Below are positions 44,296 to 52,698 of a DNA stretch of 64,000 bases, in pieces. The translations under genes and the position numbers were made by a program. Positions within the stretch are counted from its first letter, which is position 1; every line of letters starts with the position of its first letter. Origin of the DNA: Micromonospora musae (GTDB taxonomy: Bacteria > Actinomycetota > Actinomycetes > Mycobacteriales > Micromonosporaceae); assembly GCF_003626635.1 (NCBI RefSeq), contig NZ_RAZT01000013.1, positions 124,001-188,000 of the forward strand, written 5' to 3'. The notes beneath the pieces were generated by a model. It saw nothing but the letters and a program-made list of their open reading frames with translations, searched no databases and was not told where the DNA came from.

Positions 44296-45356
44296 GCCCC
44301 GGGGTCGCGCTGGTCACCTCGGTGGTGCTGCTGGCGTTGAACGGCTTCTTCGTGGCCGCCGAGTTCGCCCTGGTCGCGAGCAAGCGGTACCGCCTGGAGC
44401 AGGCGGCGGCCGGTGGCGGACGGGCCGCCCGGGCGGCGCTGGACGGCGTACGCGAACTGTCGCTGATGCTCGCCGGCGCGCAGCTCGGCATCACGCTGTG
44501 CACGCTGGGTCTCGGTGCGCTCGCCGAACCGGCGATCGAGCACCTGGCCAGCCCGGTGCTGCACGCGGTGGGGCTGCCCGACGCGGCCAGCCACATCGTG
44601 GCGTTGGTGTTCGCGCTGGCGCTGGTCACCTTCCTGCACCTGGTGGTCGGCGAGATGGCGCCGAAGTCCTGGGCGATCACCGACGCGGAACGCTCGGCCA
44701 TGCTGCTGGCGCTGCCGTTCCGGGCGTTCGCCCGGGTCGCCCGGCCGGTGCTCAGCGCGCTCAACGCGCTGGCCAACTCGATCCTGCGGCTGGCCCGGGT
44801 CAATCCGCAGGACCAGCTGGCGCAGGTGCACGGCCCGGACGAGCTGCGGATGCTGCTGGAGCAGTCCCGGGAGCACGGGCTGCTCGGCGCCGAGCAACAC
44901 CAGCTGCTGACCAGCATGCTGGAGCTGCAGGGCACCACGGTGGCCCAGGTGATGGAGCCGTTCTCGACCATGGTGACGGTCCACCGGGACGACTCCGCCG
45001 AGCGGATCGAGCAGGTCAGCCGCGAGAGCGGCCGGTCCCGCCTGGCGGTGCTGGACGCGGCCGGCGACGTCTGCGGTCTGGTGCACGTCCGGGAGGCGGT
45101 GCGCGCCGTCACCACGGGTCAGCGGAGCACCGCCGGTGAGCTGATGGGCAGCGCCTTCACCCTGCCCGCGGAGGCGACGGTGACCGAGGCGGTGGCTGCC
45201 ATGCGTGGCCGCCAGTCCCAGCTCGCCCTGGTGCGCAACGGCGGCGGGCCTACCCGGCCGGTGGGTTTCGTGGCGCTGGAGGACCTGCTGGAGGAGGTCA
45301 TCGGCGAGTTCGACGACGAGACCGACCCGGTGCCGCGCGGCCGCCGGCTGAGATGA
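44292..45356 (+). CDS. CNNM/HlyC-CorC family membrane protein with CBS domains
   Basis: 354 aa, paralogue of the upstream gene: DUF21 domain with four helices (NGFFVAAEFALVASKRYRLEQ, LAGAQLGITLCTLGLGALAEP, VVGEMAPKSWAI), then a CBS pair. The C-terminal CorC-HlyC domain of the upstream protein is missing. Such pairs in actinobacteria are thought to act together. The ribosome site GAAGGAGGG lies at the end of the third 54-bp unit. Confidence 0.93.
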   Translation: MSPGVALVTSVVLLALNGFFVAAEFALVASKRYRLEQAAAGGGRAARAALDGVRELSLMLAGAQLGITLCTLGLGALAEPAIEHLASPVLHAVGLPDAASHIVALVFALALVTFLHLVVGEMAPKSWAITDAERSAMLLALPFRAFARVARPVLSALNALANSILRLARVNPQDQLAQVHGPDELRMLLEQSREHGLLGAEQHQLLTSMLELQGTTVAQVMEPFSTMVTVHRDDSAERIEQVSRESGRSRLAVLDAAGDVCGLVHVREAVRAVTTGQRSTAGELMGSAFTLPAEATVTEAVAAMRGRQSQLALVRNGGGPTRPVGFVALEDLLEEVIGEFDDETDPVPRGRRLR

Positions 45357-45512
45357 GCCGGCCCGCCCGGGTCTGACATCACCGTGAGCCGGGCGCCGGT
45401 TCCGCACGCCGCGATCCGGGCGGCGGAACCGGCGCTTCCGGCGAACCCCGAGTGACCGGGGGCGCGTTCCGCCACAGTGGGGGTGGAGGCGCGAGCGGCG
45501 GGAGGAGGTCCG

Positions 45513-46442
45513 GTGCCGTACACGGGGGTGTCACCGGAGTCCAGCTGGACCGGCCTGACCGTGACCACGGCGCTCACCAATCCGAGTACCCGGCCGGGGC
45601 TGCGGCTGCCCGGCCGGGTGACGGTGACGGCCGGCTCCACGGACGTGCCGGTGCGGCACGTCCGGCTCGGTCTGGTGACCACGGCCGAGCCGGACGACCC
45701 GTCGGCGCCGCGCCGCCTGGTGCAGTTCCACGGCGCGGCGCTGACCGGCGCGTTCGTGCTCCGGGCCGGGCGGGGACGGACCATCCCGTTCCAGTTCCCG
45801 ATGCCCTGGGAGACCCCGGTGACCATCTTCGGCGGCGTGCCGCTGCTGAGCCTCAGGATGGGCCTGCGTACGGAGGTCGCGATCGAGCCAGAGCTCGACC
45901 AGGGCGCGATGGTGCCGGTCTTCGTGCATCCGCTGCCCACCCAGGGGCACGTGCTCGCGGCGCTGGACACCCTCGGGTTCACCCTGCGTCAGGCCGGGTT
46001 GCTCGACGCGCGGCTGCCCGGGGTGCAGCAGACCCTGCCGCTGCACCAGCGCATCGGCTTCTGGGTCGCCCCGCTCTACGCCGGGCCGATCACGGAGCTC
46101 GAACTGATCTTCGTGGCCGACTCAGCCGGCCTGGAGGTGATCCTCTGGCTGGACCGCCGGCTCGCCCTGGCCGGGGTGACCCATCAGAGCATCAGCCGTT
46201 TCCGGATCTGGCACACCGGCGCCGAGCAGCGGGACTGGGTGAGCACTGTGGACGGCTGGCTGCGTACGGCGATCAATCAGCACGCGGCGGTCGCCGCGCA
46301 CTCCGACTGGTCCGCCCAGATCACCGAGTCCGCGCATGTCAGCCGCCCGCCCGACGAGCCAGTCCATCCGGGGACGGGGCTCGGCGGGACCGCGGGGGGC
46401 CCGGGGGTCGGCGGCGGGGGCGGGGGCGGCGACGGCACCTGA
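45513..46442 (+). CDS. Spo0M-like sporulation-control protein
   Basis: About 309 aa, arrestin-like beta-sandwich protein of the Spo0M family. It has SPESSWTGLTVTTALTNPST at the start, then VRHVRLGLVTT, GRTIPFQFPMPWETP and HPLPTQGHVLAALDTLGF. A Gly-rich tail closes it. GTG 45513 follows GGAGGAGG and is preferred over the open frame upstream. In Bacillus, Spo0M affects sporulation and cell division; the role in actinomycetes is not established. Confidence 0.88.
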   Translation: MPYTGVSPESSWTGLTVTTALTNPSTRPGLRLPGRVTVTAGSTDVPVRHVRLGLVTTAEPDDPSAPRRLVQFHGAALTGAFVLRAGRGRTIPFQFPMPWETPVTIFGGVPLLSLRMGLRTEVAIEPELDQGAMVPVFVHPLPTQGHVLAALDTLGFTLRQAGLLDARLPGVQQTLPLHQRIGFWVAPLYAGPITELELIFVADSAGLEVILWLDRRLALAGVTHQSISRFRIWHTGAEQRDWVSTVDGWLRTAINQHAAVAAHSDWSAQITESAHVSRPPDEPVHPGTGLGGTAGGPGVGGGGGGGDGT

Positions 46443-46463
46443 GCCGGCCGTACGCCCCCGACC

Positions 46464-47132
46464 CTAGATGCTCGCGGTCGCGAGCTTGACGCTGAAGCCC
46501 AGGAAGAGGGCAGCGATGCCGGTGGTGGCGCCCGCCGCGAGCCGTCGGCGCTGACGGAACTGCGCGGCCAGGAAGGTACCCGTGAAGATCAGCGCGGTCA
46601 GGTACAGCGCGCTGGTCAGGTGCGCGATCAGCCCGAGCAGCAGGAACGAGAGCGCCGGCCAGTGGTACGCCGGGTCGACGAACTGGATGAAGAACGAGAC
46701 GAAGAAGAGGATCGCCTTCGGGTTGAGCAGGCTGATCACCAGCGCCTTGCGGAACGGGCTGCGCAGCTCCGCCGGTTGTGCCGCGTCGATCAGCCGCGGC
46801 ATGGTCGGGTCGTTGCGGTCGCGCCAGCGCCGCCAGGCGCCACGCAGCATCGTCAGACCCATGTAACCGAGGTACGCCGCACCCGCGTACTTGATGACGA
46901 GGAAGAGCGGCGGGTACGCCTTCAGCAGGGACGCCACCCCGGCGGCGGAGAGGAGCATCAGCACCCCGTCGCCGAGGAAGACCCCGCCGGCGGCCCGGTA
47001 GCCCGCGGCCACGCCGCGCTTCGCGGCGGTGGAGAGCACGAAGAGCGAGTTGGGTCCGGGCAGCAGGATGATGGCGACGGTGCCCAGCACGTACGTTCCG
47101 ATGTCGGTGATCCCCAGCACGCCGGCCATCAT
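46464..47132 (-). CDS. LysE family amino-acid exporter
   Basis: 222 aa, six-helix LysE/RhtB-type exporter: GTVAIILLPGPNSLFVLSTAAKRG is the family signature near the N-terminus, and KALVISLLNPKAILFFVSFFIQF follows. ATG 47132 overlaps the stop of the upstream gene (TGATG), so it is translationally coupled to the PNPOx-GNAT gene. Confidence 0.93.
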   Translation of the reverse strand: MMAGVLGITDIGTYVLGTVAIILLPGPNSLFVLSTAAKRGVAAGYRAAGGVFLGDGVLMLLSAAGVASLLKAYPPLFLVIKYAGAAYLGYMGLTMLRGAWRRWRDRNDPTMPRLIDAAQPAELRSPFRKALVISLLNPKAILFFVSFFIQFVDPAYHWPALSFLLLGLIAHLTSALYLTALIFTGTFLAAQFRQRRRLAAGATTGIAALFLGFSVKLATASI

Positions 47133-48400
47133 CACGCCGCCGGTGCCGTGCGACGAAGCCTTTCCCACAGCGCCTGCTGTGTGTTCGGCCACTCCTGGAC
47201 GGTGAGGGCGTACTGCACGGTGTCGCGCCACGAGCCGTCCGGGCGCTGCCGGTGCATGCGCAACACCCCTTCGCGGGTCGCGCCGAGGCGCTCGATGGCC
47301 CGCTGGGAGCGCTCGTTGCGGATGTCGGTGTGCCACACCACCCGGACCGCGCCCAGTTCCTCGAAGGCGTACGTGAGCAGCAGCAGTTTCGCCTCGGTGT
47401 TGATGCCGGTACGCCACCAGGGCCGGCCGAGCCAGGTGTGGCCGATCGCCACCGAACGGCGCTGCGGGTCCACCTCGTAGTAGGAGGTGCTGCCGACCAC
47501 CGCGCCGGTGGCCGCGCAGCGCTGCACCCAGGGCACCCGCTCGCCGCGGTCGTGGGCGGCCAGCGCTTCGGTGATCACCGCGGCCGTCGCGGCGGCGTCG
47601 GTCGGCACGGCCCGCGACAGGTGCCGCCAGACCTCCGGGTCGGCTGTGGCGGCGTGCAGCTCGCCCGCGTGCGCGAGCTCGAGCGGTTCGAGCGTCACGT
47701 GCTCGCCGCGCAGCACCACCGGGTCGAGCCAGGGCGAGCGCTCCGGCCACAGGTACGCCGGGATCGGGGCGGTCACGGCCGGGTCGGTCTCGGGACGTCC
47801 CCGGGTGAGCCGCAGCGGCACCACTCCGGCCCAGTGCGGCAGGCCGAGGTCCGACTCCTCCTCGCGGACTCCGCCGACGCGGCGGCGGAGCGAGACCTCG
47901 TGCAGCGGCAGCGCCAGCACCGCGGTCTCGGCCAGCTCCTTGCGGCTGGGCGGGCGGCTGTCCGCGCTGCGCCCGGCGGCGGCCTTCTCCACCAGGGCGG
48001 TCATCGCCGCGGCCTTCTCCCGTTCGTCGGTCACCAGGTGGGCGGTGCCGTGGGCGACCACGGACCGGTAGTTGGCGCTGTGGTGGAACTGGGACCGGCC
48101 GTAGATCAGCCCGTCGAGCAGGGTGACCGCCACGGCGACCGGCAGCCCGTCGCCCCGGGCGGCGAGCAGCGGCCGGCTGCCGGTGGAGCCGTGCAGGTAG
48201 AGGGTGTCGTCGACGCGTACGTGCAGGGTGGGCAGCACCCGCGGCTCGCCGTCCACGGTGAACCCGAGCACGCAGTGGTACGCCTCGTCCAGCACGGCGT
48301 GCACGCCCGCCCGGTCGTAGCTCATCCGGTCGCGGGAGCGGTTCGGGGTGGTCCGCGTGGTCCGGGGGTAGGTGGTCGGGTCGGTTCCAGGGGTGGCCAT
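47132..48400 (-). CDS. Fusion of PNPOx-like flavin domain and GNAT acetyltransferase
   Basis: 422 aa. Residues 25-215 form a pyridoxamine-5'-phosphate-oxidase-like split barrel (YHCVLGFTVDGEPRVLPTL, then LYLHGSTGSRPLL). Residues 225-405 are a RimJ/RimL-type GNAT domain (VLRGEHVTLEPLELAHAGEL, WLGRPWWRTGINTEAKLLLL, NERSQRAIERLGATREG). The LysE gene follows in the same operon and a MocR-type regulator is divergent, a common PLP/amino-acid-linked neighbourhood. The substrate is unknown. Confidence 0.9.
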   Translation of the reverse strand: MATPGTDPTTYPRTTRTTPNRSRDRMSYDRAGVHAVLDEAYHCVLGFTVDGEPRVLPTLHVRVDDTLYLHGSTGSRPLLAARGDGLPVAVAVTLLDGLIYGRSQFHHSANYRSVVAHGTAHLVTDEREKAAAMTALVEKAAAGRSADSRPPSRKELAETAVLALPLHEVSLRRRVGGVREEESDLGLPHWAGVVPLRLTRGRPETDPAVTAPIPAYLWPERSPWLDPVVLRGEHVTLEPLELAHAGELHAATADPEVWRHLSRAVPTDAAATAAVITEALAAHDRGERVPWVQRCAATGAVVGSTSYYEVDPQRRSVAIGHTWLGRPWWRTGINTEAKLLLLTYAFEELGAVRVVWHTDIRNERSQRAIERLGATREGVLRMHRQRPDGSWRDTVQYALTVQEWPNTQQALWERLRRTAPAA

Positions 48401-48412
48401 CGCGATCCGCCT

Positions 48413-48427
48413 TTGTTCTAGTACAAT
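48413..48427. promoter_or_regulatory. Overlapping operator and leaderless promoter for the MocR gene
   Basis: TTGTTCTAGTACAA is a near-perfect palindrome (one mismatch). Its right arm overlaps a good -10 hexamer TACAAT (48422-48427), and the GTG start of the MocR gene lies 9 nt downstream, so the mRNA is probably leaderless. Autoregulation and control of the divergent operon are inferred. Confidence 0.65.
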
Positions 48428-48436
48428 CCCATATTT

Positions 48437-49777
48437 GTGTCAGCACGCTATCAGGTGACCGGGGCGACGGCCGTCGAGATTTCGGCCAGCATCGAGTCCG
48501 GCATCCGCACCGCAGCCCTGCCGCCCGGGGCCGCCCTTCCACCGGTCCGGGCGCTCGCCGCCGAACTGGCCGTCAGCCCGGCCACCGTCTCCCGCGCCTA
48601 CCAGGAGCTCCGCCAGCGCGGGCTGGTCGCCACCGCCGGCCGGCACGGCACCCGGGTCCGTCCCCGCCCGCCGGTGGCGGCCCGCCGTTCGGCGCTGCGC
48701 CCGCCCCCGTCGCCCGGCCTGCGAGACCTCTCCGCCGGTGAGCCCGATCCGTCGCTGCTGCCGCCGTTCGGCCCGCATCTGGCCGCCCTCGCCGCCGACG
48801 CCGGAGCCTCGATCGGCTACTCGGGCGGAGGCGTCCTCCCCGAGCTGGCCGAGGCGGCCCGCGCCCGGCTCGCCGCCGACGGCGTACCGGCCGGCGAACT
48901 GACCCTCACCGGTGGCGCGCTCGACGGCATCGAACGGCTGCTCGGCGCCCACCTGCGCGCCGGTGACGCGGTCGCCGTCGAGGATCCGGGCTGGGCCAAC
49001 CTGCTCGACCTGATCGCCGCGCTGGGGCTGCGCCCGATCGGCGTACCGGTCGACGACGAGGGGCCACTGACGGCCGGGGTCTCGGCCGCGCTCAGCGCCG
49101 GGGCCCGCGCGCTGATCCTGACCAGCCGCGCGCAGAACCCGACCGGCGCCGCGATCTCCGCCGCCCGCGCCGCGGCGCTGCGGGAACTCCTCACCGGCTG
49201 GCCGGAGCTGCTGCTGATCGAGGACGACCACGCCGCCGAACTGGCCCGCGTACCGCTGCACCCGCTCGCCGGGGCGACGCGAAGCTGGGCGTTCCTTCGC
49301 TCGGCCAGCAAGCCCTTCGGCCCGGACCTGCGCCTCGCGGTGCTGGTGGGCGACGAGACCACGGTGGCCCGGGTCGCCGGCCGGACCCGGGTCGGCGCGG
49401 GCTGGGTCTCCACCGTGCTGCAACGGCTGCTGCTCGCGCTCTGGCGCGACCCGGCCGTCGCCGCGCAGGTCGACCGCGCGGCGGAGAGCTACGAACGGCG
49501 GCGTACGGCACTGCTCGCCGCGCTCGCCGAGCGGGGCATCGAGGCGCGCGGGCGAAGCGGCATCAACGTCTGGCTGCCCGTCCCGGAGGAGACCAGCGCG
49601 GTGACCGCGCTGCGCGACGCCGGCTGGTCGGTCGCGCCCGGCGCGCTCTACCGGATCGCCGCCGAGCCCGGCCTGCGGATCACGGTCAGCCCGCTCGTCG
49701 ACACCGACGTCACCCCGCTCGCCGACGCGCTGGCCCGCGCCGTCCGACCGCCGCACCCGGGCGGCTTCACCGCCTGA
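48437..49777 (+). CDS. MocR-type regulator (GntR + aminotransferase fold)
   Basis: 446 aa. The GntR winged helix at residues 10-70 (VRALAAELAVSPATVSRAYQELRQRG) is fused to a PLP-binding aminotransferase domain with the conserved QNPTGAAI, LLIEDDH (Asp) and the PLP lysine in SASKPFGPDLRLA. Such MocR/PdxR proteins sense PLP or amino acids and control the divergent gene. The divergent PNPOx-GNAT-LysE operon is its likely target. Confidence 0.92.
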   Translation: MSARYQVTGATAVEISASIESGIRTAALPPGAALPPVRALAAELAVSPATVSRAYQELRQRGLVATAGRHGTRVRPRPPVAARRSALRPPPSPGLRDLSAGEPDPSLLPPFGPHLAALAADAGASIGYSGGGVLPELAEAARARLAADGVPAGELTLTGGALDGIERLLGAHLRAGDAVAVEDPGWANLLDLIAALGLRPIGVPVDDEGPLTAGVSAALSAGARALILTSRAQNPTGAAISAARAAALRELLTGWPELLLIEDDHAAELARVPLHPLAGATRSWAFLRSASKPFGPDLRLAVLVGDETTVARVAGRTRVGAGWVSTVLQRLLLALWRDPAVAAQVDRAAESYERRRTALLAALAERGIEARGRSGINVWLPVPEETSAVTALRDAGWSVAPGALYRIAAEPGLRITVSPLVDTDVTPLADALARAVRPPHPGGFTA

Positions 49778-49938
49778 CCGGGCCGCGCCGACGTCGCCCC
49801 CGCACCCGGCCCCGGCGCGGGCGGGCCGGCCGGCCGGCGAGCGCAGCGGGCGGGAGGGGCGAGGTCACCGTGGTCGACCCGCCACGGGGGCGTCAGGCGG
49901 GAACGGGCGGGTAACCGCGGTGCGGGAGGTGGGCGTCC

Positions 49939-50052
49939 ATGGCGTCTTCGGGAGCGAGGAAGGGAATCTGGGTCGCGATCGCCGTGGCGGTCATCGCGAT
50001 CATCATCGTGATCGTCGTGGTGGTCTCCGACGGTGCCGGCGGCCGCCCCTGA
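49939..50052 (+). CDS. 37-aa single-pass membrane protein
   Basis: Short ORF not covered by a larger gene: a basic leader (SGARKGIW), one hydrophobic helix (about residues 11-29, mostly Ile/Val/Ala) and an acidic, Gly-rich end. A GGGAGGTGGG site precedes the ATG. It is typical of actinobacterial small membrane proteins. Function unknown. Confidence 0.6.
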   Translation: MASSGARKGIWVAIAVAVIAIIIVIVVVVSDGAGGRP

Positions 50053-50120
50053 ACGAGGACGACCGGGCGTCCGCGCCGGACGCCCACCGGTCGGGTATCC
50101 GGCATCGATCCCGGAACGGG

Positions 50121-50130
50121 TATATAACAG
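50121..50130 (+). promoter_or_regulatory. Putative -10 element of udgX
   Basis: TATATAACAG, with the hexamer TATAAC at 50123-50128, lies 7 nt upstream of the udgX ATG, again hinting at a leaderless mRNA. Confidence 0.45.
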
Positions 50131-50135
50131 TCGGC

Positions 50136-50840
50136 ATGGCCGAGCAGACCGCTAACGCCCCCGGCGCCCAACGGTTCATCCCGCCCGGGGCGGAGAGCCT
50201 CGACGAGCTGCGCACGGCGGCCGCCGACTGCCACGGCTGCGAGCTCTACCGCGACGCGTCGCAGACCGTCTTCGGCCGGGGCGACGAGAGCGCCCGAGTG
50301 GTGTTCGTGGGTGAGCAGCCCGGCGACATGGAGGACCAGAAGGGGCTGCCCTTCGTCGGCCCGGCCGGCCGGCTGCTGCGGCGGGCCGTCGACGACGCCG
50401 GCCTCGACCCCGCCTCGATCTACCTGACCAACGCCGTGAAGCACTTCCGATTCGAGCTGCGCGGGAAGCGGCGCATCCACCAGACGCCGGACCGGGTGCA
50501 CATCACCGCCTGCCGGCCCTGGCTGGTCGCGGAGTTCGCCCGCCTGCGTCCGGCGGTCGTCGTGGTGCTCGGCGCCACCGCCGCCAAGGCGCTGCTCGGG
50601 CCGGCGTTCCGGGTCACCCGGCAGCGCGGCGAGCTGCTGCCCTGGCCGGACTCCGCCCAGCACCCCGAGGACTTCCGGGGCGTGCCCGTGGACAGCGCCG
50701 GGAAGCGGGCCGACACTCCGCCGGCCCAGCTGCTCGCCACCATCCACCCCTCCGCGGTGCTGCGCGCCGACGATCACGACAAGGCGTACGAGGGGCTGGT
50801 CACCGACCTCACCGTCGCCGCCCGCGCCCTCGCGACCTGA
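50136..50840 (+). CDS. udgX: UdgX-type covalent uracil-DNA glycosylase
   Basis: 234 aa, uracil-DNA glycosylase superfamily. Motif A is GEQPGDMEDQ (residues 59-68) and motif B is HPSAVLRA. The R-loop KRRIHQ (111-116) is the UdgX hallmark; in mycobacterial UdgX its histidine attacks the AP site and forms a covalent bond with DNA. That residue is His115 here. Cysteines C32, C35 and C126 plus His103 occupy the iron-sulfur ligand positions. The upstream frame is open but not coding. No partner gene is obvious. Confidence 0.9.
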   Translation: MAEQTANAPGAQRFIPPGAESLDELRTAAADCHGCELYRDASQTVFGRGDESARVVFVGEQPGDMEDQKGLPFVGPAGRLLRRAVDDAGLDPASIYLTNAVKHFRFELRGKRRIHQTPDRVHITACRPWLVAEFARLRPAVVVVLGATAAKALLGPAFRVTRQRGELLPWPDSAQHPEDFRGVPVDSAGKRADTPPAQLLATIHPSAVLRADDHDKAYEGLVTDLTVAARALAT

Positions 50841-50941
50841 CCGGGCGGGCGTCGGCCCGGCCCTCGCCCGGGCACCGGCGACCGCCGGTCGTGCGCGAGG
50901 ATGGGCGGCGTCATACCGCCGTACCCACCCCGGAGCCGCCG

Positions 50942-52309
50942 ATGGCCACCGAACTGACCGCGTCGACGCCGGTCCGCCCGGACGTCGCGCCTATTCAGCG
51001 GCGTACGCTGCGGCTGCTCTTCGGCACCCAGATCGTCGGCGGGATCGGTGTCACCATCGGCATCTCGGTGGGGGCCCTGCTCGCGGCGCGGGTCGCCGGC
51101 ACCGCGCTGGCCGGTGTGGCGCAGAGCGCCTCCGTGGTGGGTGGTGCCCTGCTGGCGGTCCCGGTCACCCGGATCATGAACGGGCACGGCCGCCGCCCCG
51201 GGCTCGCGGTCGCGTACCTGGCCGGCGCCGTCGGGGCGGTGCTGGTCGTGCTCGCCACGGTCACCGGCTTCGTACCGCTGCTCTTCGTCGGCATGCTCTT
51301 CTTCGGCGGCGGGACCGCCGCCAACCTCCAGGCCCGCTACACGGCCGTGGACCTCGCCGAGCCGGCTCGGCGGGGCCGCCAGCTCTCGCTGATCGTCTGG
51401 GCCACCACGATCGGCGCGGTGGCCGCCCCGAACTTCGCCGACCTGGCCGACCACGCCACCACCGGCTGGGGGCTGCCCCCGCTGGCCGGCCCGTTCGCGT
51501 TCAGCGCGGTCGCGTTCGTGCTCGCCGCCGGTGTGCTCCTGGCGTTGCTGCGCCCCGATCCGCTGTTGACCGCGCGCCGGCTGGCCACGCCCGCTGCGCC
51601 GGTGGCGGCCGGCGCCGCGGCCGAGCTCCCCCCGCCGGCCGAGGCCACCTCCGCGCCGGCCGAGGCCACCTCCGCGTCGGCCAGGACCGCCCGGCGCGGT
51701 GCCGGGATGCGTGCGGCCTGGCGGGTGGTACGCGGCCTGCCCGCCGCCCGGCTCGGCATCGTCGCGGTGGCGGTGGGTCACACGGTGATGGTGGCGGTCA
51801 TGTCGATGACCCCGGTCCGCCTCGGTGAGTCGCACGGCGACGCGGACGTGCTGCGGGTGGTCGGCATCGTGCTGAGCCTGCACATCGCCGGGATGTACGC
51901 GCTCTCGCCGGTGGTGGGTTGGCTCACCGACCGGCTCGGTCGGCGGGCGGTGATCCTCGTCGGCGTCGCGCTGCTGCTCGCCGCGTGCGCGGTCGCCGGT
52001 ACCGCGGGGCACCACACCCCCCGCCTCTCGATCGGTCTGGTCCTGCTCGGGCTGGGTTGGTCCGGCACCATGGTGGCGGGCTCCACGCTGCTCTCGGAGT
52101 CGGTGCCGGCGGCCGTCCGGCCGAGCGTGCAGGGCTTCTCCGACCTGACGATGGGGCTGGCCGGCGCCGTGGCCGCGGCGGTCAGCGGGTTTGTCATGCG
52201 GGCCGCCGGTTATCCCGTCCTCACCCTGCTCGCCGCGGTCGCCACGGTGCCCCTGGTGGCGCTAGCGTTGCGGCCGGTGCCGGCGGGGGCACCGGACGAG
52301 GAGGAGTGA
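50942..52309 (+). CDS. MFS transporter
   Basis: 455 aa with about 12 helices (12-14 predicted by eye). The first helix is in LLFGTQIVGGIGVTIGISVG, and the MFS loop GHGRRPGLAVAYLAG follows helix 2. The central loop (about residues 225-255) holds two copies of a PAEATSA repeat. GTG/ATG choice is clear: ATG 50942 follows CGGAGCC. Substrate unknown. The next gene starts 5 bp after its stop. Confidence 0.9.
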   Translation: MATELTASTPVRPDVAPIQRRTLRLLFGTQIVGGIGVTIGISVGALLAARVAGTALAGVAQSASVVGGALLAVPVTRIMNGHGRRPGLAVAYLAGAVGAVLVVLATVTGFVPLLFVGMLFFGGGTAANLQARYTAVDLAEPARRGRQLSLIVWATTIGAVAAPNFADLADHATTGWGLPPLAGPFAFSAVAFVLAAGVLLALLRPDPLLTARRLATPAAPVAAGAAAELPPPAEATSAPAEATSASARTARRGAGMRAAWRVVRGLPAARLGIVAVAVGHTVMVAVMSMTPVRLGESHGDADVLRVVGIVLSLHIAGMYALSPVVGWLTDRLGRRAVILVGVALLLAACAVAGTAGHHTPRLSIGLVLLGLGWSGTMVAGSTLLSESVPAAVRPSVQGFSDLTMGLAGAVAAAVSGFVMRAAGYPVLTLLAAVATVPLVALALRPVPAGAPDEEE

Positions 52310-52313
52310 TCAC

Positions 52314-52514
52314 GTGCGGCTGACCGACTTCTGGACGCGGCTGGAGGAGGCCTTCGGCCCCGGCTACGCGGCCAGCATCGCCAGCGACCAGGTGCTCTCC
52401 CAGCTCGGCGGACGGACCATCGAGCAGGCCCTCGCCGGGGGTGAGGAGACGCACGTGGTGTGGCGGGCGGTCTGCGCGGCCTACCCCGACCGGGTGCCGG
52501 CGCGACTACGCTGA
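52314..52514 (+). CDS. DUF3046 small protein
   Basis: 66 aa, conserved upstream of recA in many actinobacteria: MRLTDFWTRLEEAFGPGYA at the start and HVVWRAVCAAYPDRVP near the end. Function unknown. The recA promoter region follows. Confidence 0.9.
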   Translation: MRLTDFWTRLEEAFGPGYAASIASDQVLSQLGGRTIEQALAGGEETHVVWRAVCAAYPDRVPARLR

Positions 52515-52551
52515 GCAGCGTTTTCCACCGGTCCGCGTGTCGCTTGCCGAC

Positions 52552-52567
52552 TCGTACACCTGTTCGG
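52552..52567 (+). promoter_or_regulatory. LexA/SOS box of recA
   Basis: TCGTACACCTGTTCGG matches the actinobacterial SOS consensus (TCGAAC-N4-GTTCGA) with mismatches at the fourth base and the last base. It lies about 130 bp upstream of the chosen recA start. It indicates LexA control. Confidence 0.8.
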
Positions 52568-52698
52568 CTATTGTCCACAGCGGGGTGCTCGTCCACAGCT
52601 CGCGGCCCGTCGGCTGGTTTTCTGTCGGACCCAGCGCCTAGCGTGTCCGCGTGACGCGAAGCTCAGCAAAGACGCCGGCGAAGGCAGGGGTGGCAACG

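Noticed and set aside
51641..51680. Direct repeat inside the MFS gene as a separate element
   Set aside because: The two 18-bp copies encode PAEATSA in the cytoplasmic loop; a simple local duplication within the coding sequence.
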